A stretch of DNA of 64,000 nt from assembly GCF_947494875.1 (NCBI RefSeq), contig NZ_CANLWM010000003.1, positions 1 to 64,000 of the forward strand, read 5' to 3'. Origin of the DNA: an uncultured Williamsia sp. Its GTDB lineage: Bacteria > Actinomycetota > Actinomycetes > Mycobacteriales > Mycobacteriaceae. The notes below the pieces were generated by a model. That model had not been told where the DNA came from and ran no database searches. It was given only the letters and a program-made list of their open reading frames with translations. A program made the translations under genes and the position numbers. Below are positions 8,209 to 20,144 of the stretch, piece after piece; position 1 is the stretch's first letter; every line of letters starts with the position of its first letter.

Positions 8209-9036
8209 ATGGCGCCGCGCGCCCGGCTGGACGCCGAGCTGGTCCGCCGCGGACTGGCCCGGTCCCGGGAACAGGCGCAGACACTCATCGCCGACGGCGT
8301 CGTCGCCGTCAACGGTGTCGCGGCCACCAAGGCCGCCACCAACGTCGGACGGGACACGCCGATCGTCGTGACCGTCGACGACGGTGACGACTGGGCGTCA
8401 CGCGGCGCACACAAGCTGCTCGGTGCGCTGGCGGAGTTCGGTCCGTCCGGGCTCGTCGTCGACGGCCGCCGATGTCTGGACGCGGGCGCGTCGACCGGCG
8501 GCTTCACCGACGTCCTGTTGCGGCACGGAGCGCGCGAGGTGGTCGCCGCCGACGTCGGATACGGGCAACTGGTGTGGCGGTTGCAGACCGACGACCGGGT
8601 CGACGTCCGCGACCGCGTCAACGTCCGACATCTCGACGCCGAGCAGATCGGTGGCCCGGTCGACCTCGTCGTCGCCGACCTGTCGTTCATCTCCCTGCGT
8701 CTCGTCCTGCCCGCGTTCGCGGCGTGCGTCGCCGACGGCGGTGACGTGGTCCCGATGGTGAAACCGCAGTTCGAGGTGGGCAAGGAGCGTGTGGGGTCCG
8801 GCGGCGTCGTCCGCGACCCCGGATTGCGTGCCGAGGCCGTCGCCGAGGTCGCGCAGGCCGCGCTGACGAACGGCATGCGGACACTCGGCGTCGTGGCCAG
8901 CCCACTGCCGGGCCCGTCGGGAAATGTTGAATACTTCCTGTGGCTGCGCCGCACCGCGGAGTCCGCCCGGGACAGCACGCTCGACGACGCCACCCGGGCG
9001 GCGATCACCTCCGCGATCGAGAAGGGACCCCAGTGA
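8209..9036 (+). CDS. tlyA: rRNA (cytidine-2'-O)-methyltransferase TlyA
   Basis: 275 residues. An N-terminal S4 RNA-binding domain (RLDAELVRRGLARSREQAQ) is followed by an FtsJ-like methyltransferase domain with the SAM motif CLDAGASTGGFTD near 85-100 and VVADLSFISLR. TlyA methylates 16S and 23S rRNA at the subunit interface; loss gives capreomycin/viomycin resistance in mycobacteria. Length matches the family (~268). Upstream gap 20 bases; its stop overlaps the nadK start (GTGA). Confidence 0.92.
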   Translation: MAPRARLDAELVRRGLARSREQAQTLIADGVVAVNGVAATKAATNVGRDTPIVVTVDDGDDWASRGAHKLLGALAEFGPSGLVVDGRRCLDAGASTGGFTDVLLRHGAREVVAADVGYGQLVWRLQTDDRVDVRDRVNVRHLDAEQIGGPVDLVVADLSFISLRLVLPAFAACVADGGDVVPMVKPQFEVGKERVGSGGVVRDPGLRAEAVAEVAQAALTNGMRTLGVVASPLPGPSGNVEYFLWLRRTAESARDSTLDDATRAAITSAIEKGPQ

Positions 9037-9989
9037 CCGAGTCCGGGCAGCGAGAGTTCCTGGTGGTCGCCCACACCGGGCGGGAGATCGTCACCGACAC
9101 GATCGCCGCCATCACCCGCCACTGCGTCGGCGCCGGCATCGGGCTGCGCGTCGTCGAACACGACATCTCCGGCGGGTACCACGGGCAGCGATGGATCGGC
9201 CCGACCGCACACCCCGTCGACCCCGCACAGCTGCGCGGCATGGGCGCCGACGTCGCCGTCGCGAGCGGTGACGAGGAATCCGCCGCCGGTTGCGAGCTCG
9301 TCATCGTGCTCGGTGGCGACGGGACGTTCTTGCGCGCGGCTGAACTCGCCTATCCCGCAGGCACTCCCGTCCTCGGCATCAACCTGGGACACATCGGGTT
9401 CCTCGCCGAGGCGGAGGCCAATCGCATCGACGACGTGATGGAACTGCTCGTCGCCGGCGACTACGCCGTCGAGGAGCGGATGACCCTCGACGTGACGATC
9501 GTCGACGGTGACGAGGTGATCGGACGCAGCTGGGCGGTCAACGAGGCCAGCATCCAGAACCCGACGAACCAGGGTGTGCTGGAGATGGTCACCGAGGTCG
9601 ACGGCCGCCCGGTGGCGTCGTACGGCGCCGACGGTGTCCTGGTGTCGACCCCGACCGGCTCGACTGCGTACGCCTTCTCCGCGGGCGGTCCGGTGATGTG
9701 GCCGGACCTCGAGGCGATCCTGGTGGTGCCGTCCAACGCGCACGCACTGTTCACCCGCCCCCTGGTGACAAGTCCCGAATCCGTCATCGCCATCGAGGTG
9801 GAGCGGTCACGGCAGCATGCCATCGTGTCGTGTGACGGCCGTCGGACCCTCGAGGTCCCGGCCGGCGCCCGCGTCGAGGTGGTGCGGGGCGCGCAGTCGC
9901 TGCGCTGGGTCCGGATCGACTCCGACCCGTTCGCGGACCGACTGGTCACCAAGTTCGATCTGCCCGTCACCGGGTGGCGGGGGAGGTAG
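9033..9989 (+). CDS. nadK: NAD kinase
   Basis: 318 residues. Phosphorylates NAD to NADP using ATP or polyphosphate. The family GGDGT motif is present in VIVLGGDGTFLRAAE, followed by LGINLGHIGFLAE and the later STPTGSTAYAFSAGGP. GTG start at 9033 overlaps the tlyA stop, indicating coupling. recN follows after 7 bases. Gene order tlyA-nadK-recN is conserved in mycobacteria. Confidence 0.95.
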   Translation: MTESGQREFLVVAHTGREIVTDTIAAITRHCVGAGIGLRVVEHDISGGYHGQRWIGPTAHPVDPAQLRGMGADVAVASGDEESAAGCELVIVLGGDGTFLRAAELAYPAGTPVLGINLGHIGFLAEAEANRIDDVMELLVAGDYAVEERMTLDVTIVDGDEVIGRSWAVNEASIQNPTNQGVLEMVTEVDGRPVASYGADGVLVSTPTGSTAYAFSAGGPVMWPDLEAILVVPSNAHALFTRPLVTSPESVIAIEVERSRQHAIVSCDGRRTLEVPAGARVEVVRGAQSLRWVRIDSDPFADRLVTKFDLPVTGWRGR

Positions 9990-9996
9990 GTGTGAC

Positions 9997-11763
9997 GTGC
10001 TCGAGGAACTGACGATCAGCGGGCTCGGCGTCATCGAGAACGCGGCCGCGGAGTTCGACGCCGGGTTCACGGTGCTCACCGGCGAGACCGGCGCCGGCAA
10101 GACGATGGTGGTGACCAGCCTGCACCTGCTGTCGGGGGCACGGGCCGACGGGGCCCGGGTGCGCGCCGGTGCCGACAAGGCCGTCGTCGAAGGACGGTTC
10201 CGGGTCGGCGAGGCGCCGGCGGACGTCGCGGACCTGCTCGAGTCGACCGGTGCGCTGCTCGACGACGACGACACCGTCATCGCCGCGCGGTCGGTGACGG
10301 CGGAGGGCCGGTCGCGGGCGCACCTCGGCGGGCGGTCGGTGCCGGTCGGGACGCTCGGCGGGTTCACCAACTCGCTGCTCGCGATCCACGGCCAGAACGA
10401 CCAGCTGCGGCTCGTCCGGGCCGACCACCAGCGCGACGCCCTCGACCGCTTCGGCGGCAAACCGATCGCCAAGGCGCGCGCCGCCTACGACACCGCCCGC
10501 GCCCGATGGGTCGCCGCCGTCGACCTGGTGGAGGAGCGCCGCGCCAACTCGCGCGAGCGTGCCCAGGAGGCCGACCGGCTGCGGTACGCCCTCGACGAGA
10601 TCGACGCCGTCGGGCCGAATCCCGGGGAGGACGAGGAACTCGCCGCACTCGTCACCCGCCTCGGCGACCTCGAGGCGGTGCGGTCGGTCGCGGCCGTCGC
10701 CCACGGCGCGATCACCGGTGAGGTCGGCCCCGACGACACCGGTGACCCGGACGCGCCCGCTGTCCTCGACCTGCTCGGCCAGGTGCGGTCCCAGCTGTCG
10801 TCGACGTCGGAGTCGACCCTGCAGGGCCTGTTGCCACGCGTCGAGGAGGCGCTGTCGGTGGTGGGTGACATCGGCGAGGAACTCGCCGGATTCCTGCACG
10901 GACTTCCCGCCGACGCGAGCGAACTGGAGAAGGTGCTCGCCCGCCAGGCCGAGCTGAAGAATCTCGTACGCAAGTACGCCCCCGACATCGACGGCGTGAT
11001 CGCCTGGCGTGACGACGCGCGCACGCGACTCGCCGCCATCGACGACTCGTCGGTGTCCATCGAGTCCCTCGAGGCCGACGCCCGCACCGCGGCAGACGAC
11101 CTCCGACAGGCCGCCGCGGCGCTGACCGCCGCGCGCACGAAGTCCGCGTCGACGCTCGGCACCAAGGTGACGACCGAACTGAAGGGTCTGGCCATGTCCG
11201 GCGCGACGCTGGCCGTCACCGTCTCACCCGACGAGGCGGGGGAGAACGACGCCCGCGCACTGGACGTCGCCGGCCGGCGCTGCCACGCCGGCTCCTCCGG
11301 AGTCGACCGGGTCGAGTTCACCCTGGCCGCGCACTCGGCGGCACCGGCGATGCCCATCGCGCGATCGGCGTCCGGTGGCGAGCTGTCGCGCGTGATGCTG
11401 GCCCTCGAGGTGGTGCTCGCCGGCCCGGGTGGCGGATCGACCATGGTGTTCGACGAGGTCGACGCGGGCGTGGGCGGTCGCGCCGCCGTCGAGATCGGTC
11501 GCCGCCTCGCGGCGTTGGCGCGCAACCATCAGGTCATCGTCGTCACCCACCTGCCGCAGGTCGCGGCCTTCGCCGACCACCACATCGTCATCGGCAAGAC
11601 CACCGGCAAGTCGTCGGTGACGAGCTCGGTGACCACCCTCGACCGCGACGGTCGCGTCGCCGAACTCGCGCGCATGCTCGCCGGTCTCGGCGACTCCGAC
11701 ACCGGTCGCGCGCACGCCGAGGAACTGCTCGACACGGCCGAGGGTGAGAAGACCCCCGGCTGA
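9997..11763 (+). CDS. recN: DNA repair protein RecN
   Basis: 588 residues, an SMC-like ATPase for double-strand break repair. Walker A GETGAGKT is near residue 30, signature SASGGELSRVMLALE near 450, and Walker B MVFDEVDAGVGG just after. A long helical centre with charged heptads is the coiled coil. GTG at 9997 has a clear ribosome site (GGGAGG, 9981-9986). Length matches the family. Last of the tightly packed tlyA-nadK-recN run; 84 bases follow before steA. Confidence 0.93.
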   Translation: MLEELTISGLGVIENAAAEFDAGFTVLTGETGAGKTMVVTSLHLLSGARADGARVRAGADKAVVEGRFRVGEAPADVADLLESTGALLDDDDTVIAARSVTAEGRSRAHLGGRSVPVGTLGGFTNSLLAIHGQNDQLRLVRADHQRDALDRFGGKPIAKARAAYDTARARWVAAVDLVEERRANSRERAQEADRLRYALDEIDAVGPNPGEDEELAALVTRLGDLEAVRSVAAVAHGAITGEVGPDDTGDPDAPAVLDLLGQVRSQLSSTSESTLQGLLPRVEEALSVVGDIGEELAGFLHGLPADASELEKVLARQAELKNLVRKYAPDIDGVIAWRDDARTRLAAIDDSSVSIESLEADARTAADDLRQAAAALTAARTKSASTLGTKVTTELKGLAMSGATLAVTVSPDEAGENDARALDVAGRRCHAGSSGVDRVEFTLAAHSAAPAMPIARSASGGELSRVMLALEVVLAGPGGGSTMVFDEVDAGVGGRAAVEIGRRLAALARNHQVIVVTHLPQVAAFADHHIVIGKTTGKSSVTSSVTTLDRDGRVAELARMLAGLGDSDTGRAHAEELLDTAEGEKTPG

Positions 11764-11847
11764 GTGCCGGAGCCCGTGTTACTCGTGTGACAAAAGTTTC
11801 TCGAGTTACGGCGTGGCGCCGATGTGACGCATGAGGTCCGCGTCACC

Positions 11848-13044
11848 ATGGGCGTCATGAAGATGCCTGCCCTTCTCTCGCGCACCGCCGACACCCTGCC
11901 CGGCGTCATCGGGATCGCCCGGATCGACAAGAACACGTCCCGGCTGCTGGAGCGGGTCGGCCCGGGGGACGTCGTCATCCTCGACGAGCAGGACCTCGAC
12001 CGGATGACCGCCGACGCGCTGGTCGCCGCCGACGTCACCGCCGTCGTCAACGCCTCGCCGTCGATCTCGGGCCGCTACCCGAACCTCGGCCCCGAGGTGC
12101 TGGTCGCGTCGGGCATCACCCTCATCGACGACGTCGGCCCGGAGGTCTTCCGTCGCGTGAAGGACGGCGCCAAGGTGCGCCTCGACGAGGGCGACGTCTA
12201 CGTCGGCACGAACAAGCTGGCCCGCGGCACCGAGCTCGGCGAGCGTGAGGTCGCCCGGCTGATGATCGAGGCCAAGTCGGGTCTCGTCGACCACCTCGAG
12301 GCGTTCTCCGGCAACACCATCGAGTACATCCGCAGTGAGTCGCCGCTCATCATCGACGGCGTCGGCGTTCCCGAGGTCGACATCGACATGGCGGGCAGGC
12401 ATGTCGTGGTCGTCGGTGACGGCACCGACCACGAGATCGACCTCAAGCGGATCAAGCCGTTCATCAAGGAGTACGCACCCGTGCTCGTCGGCGTCGACGG
12501 CGGCGCGGACACCCTGATGCGCGCCGGCTACCGGCCCGACCTCATCGTCGGCGACCCGGAGCTCATGCGCTCGGCGACGCTGAAGTCCGGCGCCCAGGTG
12601 GTGCTGCCCGCCGACCCCGACGGTCACGCCATCGGTCTCGAACGCATCCAGGACCTCGGTGTCGGGGCGATGACGTTCCCGGCCGTCGGGTCGCCCACCG
12701 ACCTCGCGCTGCTCCTCGTCGACCACCACGGCGCCGCGCTGGTCGTCACCGTGGGTGCGTCGGCCTCGCTGGAGGACTTCTTCGACCGCAGCCGTCGGGA
12801 GTCGAACCCGTCGACGTTCCTGACCCGCCTCAAGGTCGGCCACAAGCTCGTCGACGCGAAAGCCGTTGCCACGCTGTACCGCAGCCGTGTCTCCGGTGCC
12901 GCCGTCGCCCTGCTGATCCTCGCCGCGCTCGCCGCGATCATCGTCGCGGTGGTCATGTCGAACACGGGCACCGAAATCGTCGACTGGGCCGTCGCCGAGT
13001 GGGATCGCGGATACGCCTGGGCGCGGGAACTCTGGAACCGATAA
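11848..13044 (+). CDS. steA: SteA, septal cell-wall protein with thiamin pyrophosphokinase-like fold
   Basis: 398 residues. Conserved family motifs: INASPSISGRYPNLGP-type segment (about 68-82), VDGGADTLM, PDLIVGD, and one C-terminal membrane helix (AVALLILAALAAIIVAVV). Known in Corynebacterium to form a complex with SteB at the septum and to help control peptidoglycan cleavage. ATG at 11848 fits a GAGG at 11833-11836; ATG at 11857 (MKMPALL) is an equally plausible start by similarity. steB follows after 3 bases. Confidence 0.85.
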   Translation: MGVMKMPALLSRTADTLPGVIGIARIDKNTSRLLERVGPGDVVILDEQDLDRMTADALVAADVTAVVNASPSISGRYPNLGPEVLVASGITLIDDVGPEVFRRVKDGAKVRLDEGDVYVGTNKLARGTELGEREVARLMIEAKSGLVDHLEAFSGNTIEYIRSESPLIIDGVGVPEVDIDMAGRHVVVVGDGTDHEIDLKRIKPFIKEYAPVLVGVDGGADTLMRAGYRPDLIVGDPELMRSATLKSGAQVVLPADPDGHAIGLERIQDLGVGAMTFPAVGSPTDLALLLVDHHGAALVVTVGASASLEDFFDRSRRESNPSTFLTRLKVGHKLVDAKAVATLYRSRVSGAAVALLILAALAAIIVAVVMSNTGTEIVDWAVAEWDRGYAWARELWNR

Positions 13045-13047
13045 CCG

Positions 13048-13959
13048 GTGATCTCCCTGCGACAGCACGCGATCTCGCTGGTCGCGGTGTTCCTCGCGCT
13101 CGCCGTCGGTGTGGCGCTCGGGTCGGGTTTCGTCGGCGACCGGGTGAACTCCGGCGGTGACTCCGGCTCGTCGTCGCTGCGGTCGCAGAACGATGCGCTC
13201 AGCGCGCAGGTCAACGCGTCGGACTCGTTCAACGCCGCGATCGCGCCACGACTGCTGCGTGGGCTCCTAGCCGACCGCAGCGTCGTCGTCGTGACCACGC
13301 CGGACGCCGCCGATGCCGACGTGACCGCGGTCAAGCAGATCCTCAACCAGGCCGGCGCCGGGTTCGCCGGTCAGATCGGCCTCACCGACGAGCTGGTCGG
13401 GGACACCTCGGCGCAGAAGCTGACGACCATCGTCGACCAGGCGATCCCGGCCGGCGCCCAGCTGCGCCCCGAACTCACCGACTCGGGTGGCCGTGTCGGC
13501 GACCTGCTCGGGGCCCTGCTCCTGCGCAAGGTCGAGTCCCCGGCGCAGGTGAACCCCGGCGACGTGACCGCGGGCCTGCAGGCTCTGCGCGAGGGCGGCT
13601 ACATCTCGTACGTCGACGGATCGGTGTCGCCCGGGCAGCTCGCCATCGTGGTGACGGGCGGGGAACTGCCCGCGAACTCCGGCGCGCAGGGCCAGTTGAT
13701 CGCGCGCTTCGCCGCCTCGTTCTCTGCCCGCGGCGCAGGTGGCGTGCTCGCCGGACGTGCCGGCTCGGCCGACGGGGGATCGCCGGTGGCGGTGGTGCGC
13801 TCCGACGGTTCGCTGGCCAAGACGGTCTCGACCGTGGACGACGTCGACACCTCGGCCGGGCGGATCGCTGCGGCGCTCGCACTCGCCCAGGCGCAGCGCG
13901 GACAGACGGGGGCGTACGGCACCGGTGCGGGCGCGTCGGCTGTGGTGCCCGCCACCTGA
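13048..13959 (+). CDS. steB: SteB / MctB-like secreted protein with N-terminal membrane anchor
   Basis: 303 residues. One N-terminal membrane helix (HAISLVAVFLALAVGVALGSGF), then an extracytoplasmic region that begins as coiled coil (LRSQNDALSAQVNASDSF). The M. tuberculosis relative was described as the copper-related MctB, and the corynebacterial one as SteB, the partner of SteA. GTG at 13048 lies 3 bases after steA, so the two are coupled. The Ala/Gly-rich C-terminus is low complexity. Confidence 0.85.
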   Translation: MISLRQHAISLVAVFLALAVGVALGSGFVGDRVNSGGDSGSSSLRSQNDALSAQVNASDSFNAAIAPRLLRGLLADRSVVVVTTPDAADADVTAVKQILNQAGAGFAGQIGLTDELVGDTSAQKLTTIVDQAIPAGAQLRPELTDSGGRVGDLLGALLLRKVESPAQVNPGDVTAGLQALREGGYISYVDGSVSPGQLAIVVTGGELPANSGAQGQLIARFAASFSARGAGGVLAGRAGSADGGSPVAVVRSDGSLAKTVSTVDDVDTSAGRIAAALALAQAQRGQTGAYGTGAGASAVVPAT

Positions 13960-14030
13960 GTCGACCGGCGCGGCCCGTGCCGCGGTTGCGTCGCGGGACC
14001 GCCCGGGGGTGTTACGGTTGAGTCCCGTAG

Positions 14031-16465
<2,435 letters not shown>

Positions 16466-16472
16466 GCCGGCC

Positions 16473-17420
16473 GTGGGGACCGTGGCCGCCGAGACGCGTC
16501 TGGAGGATCAGATTCGTCGCTACCTCGACCACCTCGCCGTCGAACGCGGTGCGGCGGCGAACACGTTGAGCTCCTACGGTCGCGACCTGGACCGCTACCG
16601 CCGCCACCTGACGTCGCGGGGCATCGCGTCCCTCGCCGAGGTCGCCGAGGAGGACGTTCGCGAGTTCCTCGTCGCCCTGCGTACCGGCGATCCCCACCGC
16701 GACGAAGCGCCGCTGGCGGACAGCTCTGTCGCCCGGACCCTCGTCGCGGCGCGGGGACTGCACAAGTTCGCCACCGCCGAGGGGATCACCGCCACCGACG
16801 TCGCGCACGCCGTGCGGCCACCGAAACCCGCTCGTCGGCTCCCGAAGTCGCTACCCGTCGACCAGGTGGTCGCGATCATCGAGGCGGCCGGGGGAGACGG
16901 CGCCGCCGACACGCCGCGCGGGCTGCGTGACCGGGCGCTGATCGAGTTGCTCTACAGCTGCGGCGCCCGCATCTCCGAGGCCGTCGCCCTCGACATCGAC
17001 GACATGGCGACCGAGTCCGGCGCCGTCCTCCTCCGCGGCAAGGGCGGCCGCGAGCGGATCGTCCCGATCGGTGGTCCCGCACGGGAGGCGCTCGACGCCT
17101 ACCTGGTCCGGGGCCGACCGGCCCTGGTGAGCCGCTACAACCCCGCGCTCTTCCTCAACGCGCGCGGCGGGCGACTGTCCCGGCAGAGCGCCTGGCAGGT
17201 GTTGTCCGACGCAGCCGAGCGCGCAGGACTGCAGACCTCGGTGTCACCGCACACCATGCGGCACAGCTTCGCCACACACCTGCTCGACGGCGGCGCCGAC
17301 GTCCGCGTCGTCCAGGAGCTGCTCGGGCACGCCTCGGTGACCACGACGCAGGTGTACACGCTGGTCACGGTGTCGGCGATGCGCGAGGTGTACGCCACCG
17401 CCCACCCCCGCGCCCGGTGA
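16473..17420 (+). CDS. xerD: site-specific tyrosine recombinase XerD
   Basis: 315 residues. N-terminal SAM-like core-binding domain ([20 protein letters not shown]) and C-terminal catalytic domain with all active-site residues: Arg in CGARISEA, Lys in [22 protein letters not shown], His in LGHAS, Tyr in TQVYT. Acts with XerC at dif to resolve chromosome dimers. Context (pyrG, NUDIX, parA, scpAB) shows a chromosomal XerD rather than a phage integrase. GTG at 16473 chosen; GTG 16482 is possible. Confidence 0.93.
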   Translation: MGTVAAETRLEDQIRRYLDHLAVERGAAANTLSSYGRDLDRYRRHLTSRGIASLAEVAEEDVREFLVALRTGDPHRDEAPLADSSVARTLVAARGLHKFATAEGITATDVAHAVRPPKPARRLPKSLPVDQVVAIIEAAGGDGAADTPRGLRDRALIELLYSCGARISEAVALDIDDMATESGAVLLRGKGGRERIVPIGGPAREALDAYLVRGRPALVSRYNPALFLNARGGRLSRQSAWQVLSDAAERAGLQTSVSPHTMRHSFATHLLDGGADVRVVQELLGHASVTTTQVYTLVTVSAMREVYATAHPRAR

Positions 17421-17465
17421 CCCGCGCCGACGGCGATGCTCCACGGCGAGCGACGCGCCACGCAC

Positions 17466-17471
17466 TAGGCT
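17466..17471 (+). promoter_or_regulatory. candidate -10 box of the parA-scpAB-rluB-cmk-der operon
   Basis: TAGGCT at 17466-17471 gives a predicted start near 17478 and a ~34-base leader that includes the ribosome site GAGGAG at 17497-17502. It lies in the 91-base gap after xerD, the largest break inside this part of the block. Confidence 0.5.
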
Positions 17472-17511
17472 GTGATGGCATCGCAGCGCCGACGGTGAGG
17501 AGCAACCGCAC

Positions 17512-18525
17512 GTGACGACACCCCAGCCACCGGCCCCGGGTGTCGCCGACGGTCCGGACCCGGAGGGTCCCGCGACGACCGCTCCCGCACCCGGGTCGGC
17601 GAACGGTCAGTACCACCTCACGATCGACGCGCCCGCGCGGGCGAGCGCGCAGGCCGACACCGGGCCCACGGCCTCCGACGAGGAACTCGGGCCCACCGGC
17701 CGCGTCAACCGACCCGTCCCGGAGCCGACGCCCCTCGACCGCCACGGCCCGGCCGTCGTCGTCGCCGTGTGCAACCAGAAGGGCGGCGTCGGCAAGACCA
17801 CGTCGACGATCAACCTCGGTGCGGCACTGGCCGAATACGGCCGACGCGTGCTCCTCGTCGACCTCGACCCGCAGGGCGCGCTGTCCGCGGGTCTCGGCGT
17901 GCCCCATCACGAGCTCGACCTGACCGTGCACAACGTGCTGGTCCCGCCGCAGGTGTCTGTCGACGACGTGCTGATGAGCACGCGCGTCGACGGGCTCGAC
18001 CTGCTGCCCTCCAACATCGACCTGTCGGCCGCGGAGATCCAGCTGGTCAACGAGGTCGGTCGCGAACACACCCTCGCTCGCGCGCTGCACCCGGTGCTGG
18101 ATCGCTACGACTACGTCCTCATCGACTGCCAGCCGTCGCTGGGTCTGCTGACGGTGAACGCTCTCGCCTGCGCCGACACCGTCGTCATCCCGATGGAGTG
18201 CGAGTACTTCTCGCTGCGCGGACTGGCGCTGCTCACCGACACCATCGACAAGGTGCGCGACCGCCTCAACCCGCGGCTGTCGCTGGGCGGGATCCTGATG
18301 ACCATGTTCGACGCACGCACGCTGCACTCCCGCGAGGTGATGGCCCGCGTCGTCGAGGTGTTCGGGGACACCGTGTACGACACCGTCATCGCGCGCACCG
18401 TGCGGTTCCCCGAGACCAGCGTCGCGGGGGAACCGATCACGTCGTGGGCACCGAAATCCGGTGGTGCCACCGCCTACCGGTCGCTCGCGCGTGAGGTGAT
18501 CGACCGCACCGGCAGGGCCGGATGA
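17512..18525 (+). CDS. ParA-family ATPase (segregation)
   Basis: 337 residues. An ~80-residue Pro/Ala-rich N-terminal extension is followed by a deviant Walker A CNQKGGVGKTT (about 87-97), VDLDPQGAL, and DYVLIDCQPSLG. This is the ParA-like protein found upstream of scpAB in mycobacteria (Rv1708), not the oriC ParA. It is expected to help place chromosomes or condensin; the direct role is not settled. GTG 17512 with ribosome site GAGGAG. Its stop overlaps the scpA start. Confidence 0.88.
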   Translation: MTTPQPPAPGVADGPDPEGPATTAPAPGSANGQYHLTIDAPARASAQADTGPTASDEELGPTGRVNRPVPEPTPLDRHGPAVVVAVCNQKGGVGKTTSTINLGAALAEYGRRVLLVDLDPQGALSAGLGVPHHELDLTVHNVLVPPQVSVDDVLMSTRVDGLDLLPSNIDLSAAEIQLVNEVGREHTLARALHPVLDRYDYVLIDCQPSLGLLTVNALACADTVVIPMECEYFSLRGLALLTDTIDKVRDRLNPRLSLGGILMTMFDARTLHSREVMARVVEVFGDTVYDTVIARTVRFPETSVAGEPITSWAPKSGGATAYRSLAREVIDRTGRAG

Positions 18526-19376
18526 GCGACACGGCGACCACCGACGTCGCCGTGGCGGCCGATGCGGCGGCACCTGCCGTCGACCCGTCGGTGTTCACGG
18601 TCTCGCTCACCAACTTCTCCGGTCCGTTCGACCTGCTGCTGGACCTCATCAGCCAGCGCCGCCTCGACGTCACCGAGGTGGCCCTGCACGCCGTCACCGA
18701 CGACTTCATCGCCTACACCAAGAACCTCGGTACGGCAGCCGATCTCGACCAGATCACGCAGTTCCTCGTGGTTGCGGCGACCCTGCTCGACCTCAAGGCC
18801 GCGCGTCTGCTGCCGCGTGGTGAGGTGGAGGACGCCGACGACCTCGAACTGCTGGACGCTCGCGACCTGTTGTTCGCGCGACTGCTGCAGTACCGCGCCT
18901 ACAAGCAGGTCGCGGTGCTCTTCGCCGAGTTGGAAGCATCGGCGCTGCAACGCTATCCGCGCGCGGTGTCGCTCGAACCGCGCTATGAGGAGTTGTTGCC
19001 GGAGGTCGCCCTCGGTGTCGATGCGTGGCAGTTCGCGCAGGTCGCCGCCGCGGCACTGGCCCCGAAACCCGTTCCGCAGGTGGGGCTGTCGCACCTGCAC
19101 GACGTCGACGCCGTGTCGGTCCCCGAGCAGGTGACCCGCGTCGGTGACATCCTGCGTCGCGCGGGCACGCACCGCTGGGTCGACTTCGGGACGTTGGCGT
19201 CGGAGTGCGCGAGCGGCCTCGAGGTGGTCGCCCGGTTCCTGGCCCTGCTGGAGTTGTACCGACAGAAGGCGGTCGAGTTCGAGCAGTCCGAGGCGCTTGG
19301 GATGCTGCACGTCCGGTGGTCCGGCGAGCGTGACACCGCCGAACTCGTGACGACCACCGCGGAGGACTACGGATGA
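18522..19376 (+). CDS. scpA: segregation and condensation protein A
   Basis: 284 residues. Kleisin subunit that links Smc heads. Family N-terminus SLTNFSGPFDLLLDLISQRRLDVTEVAL is clear, and the C-terminal winged-helix segment (VVARFLALLELYRQKAVEF) is intact. ATG at 18522 overlaps the parA stop and its own stop overlaps scpB, so parA-scpA-scpB are translationally coupled. Confidence 0.94.
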   Translation: MSDTATTDVAVAADAAAPAVDPSVFTVSLTNFSGPFDLLLDLISQRRLDVTEVALHAVTDDFIAYTKNLGTAADLDQITQFLVVAATLLDLKAARLLPRGEVEDADDLELLDARDLLFARLLQYRAYKQVAVLFAELEASALQRYPRAVSLEPRYEELLPEVALGVDAWQFAQVAAAALAPKPVPQVGLSHLHDVDAVSVPEQVTRVGDILRRAGTHRWVDFGTLASECASGLEVVARFLALLELYRQKAVEFEQSEALGMLHVRWSGERDTAELVTTTAEDYG

Positions 19377-20119
19377 CCGACGAGCCACAGGGCCCGGACG
19401 CCGACGAGTCGACCGAGCTCGACGCCACGGACCACGACGGCGGACTGTTCGAGCAGCCCGTCGTCGAGGCCGACGAGATCCACGACCCCCTCGACGAGGA
19501 CGAACTGCGGTCGGCGTTGGAGGCCATCCTGCTTGTCGTCGACTCACCGGTGGGCGTGGATGCGCTGTCGTCGGCGATCGGGGAGCCGGCCACACGCATC
19601 GAGTCGACCGTGATCGCGATGGCCGCGGAGCTCAGCGAGCGCAACAGCGGCATCGACCTGCGCTACGCCGGCGACGGGTGGCGGTTCTACACCCGTCAGG
19701 AGTTCGCGCCCTACGTCGAGAAGCTGTTGCTCGACGGCGCGCGGAGCAAGCTGACCCGCGCCGCCCTGGAGACCCTGGCCGTGATCGCCTACCGCCAACC
19801 GGTCACGCGATCGCGGGTCAGCGCGGTCCGCGGCGTCAACGTGGACGGCGTCATGCGGACGCTGCTCGCCCGCGGACTCATCAGCGAGGCCGGGAACGAC
19901 CCCGACGGCGGGGGAATCCTCTACGCGACCACCGAGTTGTTCCTGGAGCGCCTGGGCCTGGCCTCGCTGGGTGATCTTCCCGACATCGCACCGCTCCTGC
20001 CCGACGTCGACGTCATCGACGACATCGGAGACGAGCTGGCCGCCGATCCCAGATTCGCCAAGATCGGTGGTCAGCGGGCAGACTCGAGAATCGACCTGGG
20101 CCGTTCGGACACCGACTGA
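19373..20119 (+). CDS. scpB: segregation and condensation protein B
   Basis: 248 residues. Binds ScpA in the Smc condensin. An acidic N-terminal tail (~45 residues) precedes two winged-helix domains: LRSALEAILLVVDSPVGVDAL and AALETLAVIAYRQPVTRSRV, followed by RGLISEAG. ATG overlaps the scpA stop. rluB begins 25 bases downstream. Confidence 0.93.
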   Translation: MTDEPQGPDADESTELDATDHDGGLFEQPVVEADEIHDPLDEDELRSALEAILLVVDSPVGVDALSSAIGEPATRIESTVIAMAAELSERNSGIDLRYAGDGWRFYTRQEFAPYVEKLLLDGARSKLTRAALETLAVIAYRQPVTRSRVSAVRGVNVDGVMRTLLARGLISEAGNDPDGGGILYATTELFLERLGLASLGDLPDIAPLLPDVDVIDDIGDELAADPRFAKIGGQRADSRIDLGRSDTD

Positions 20120-20144
20120 CGCCCGCTGAGAACTGGATGTACTG

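Noticed and set aside
16473-17420. Tyrosine recombinase as sign of a prophage or integrated element
   Set aside because: Its neighbours (pyrG, NUDIX, parA, scpAB) and sequence show it is the chromosomal XerD.
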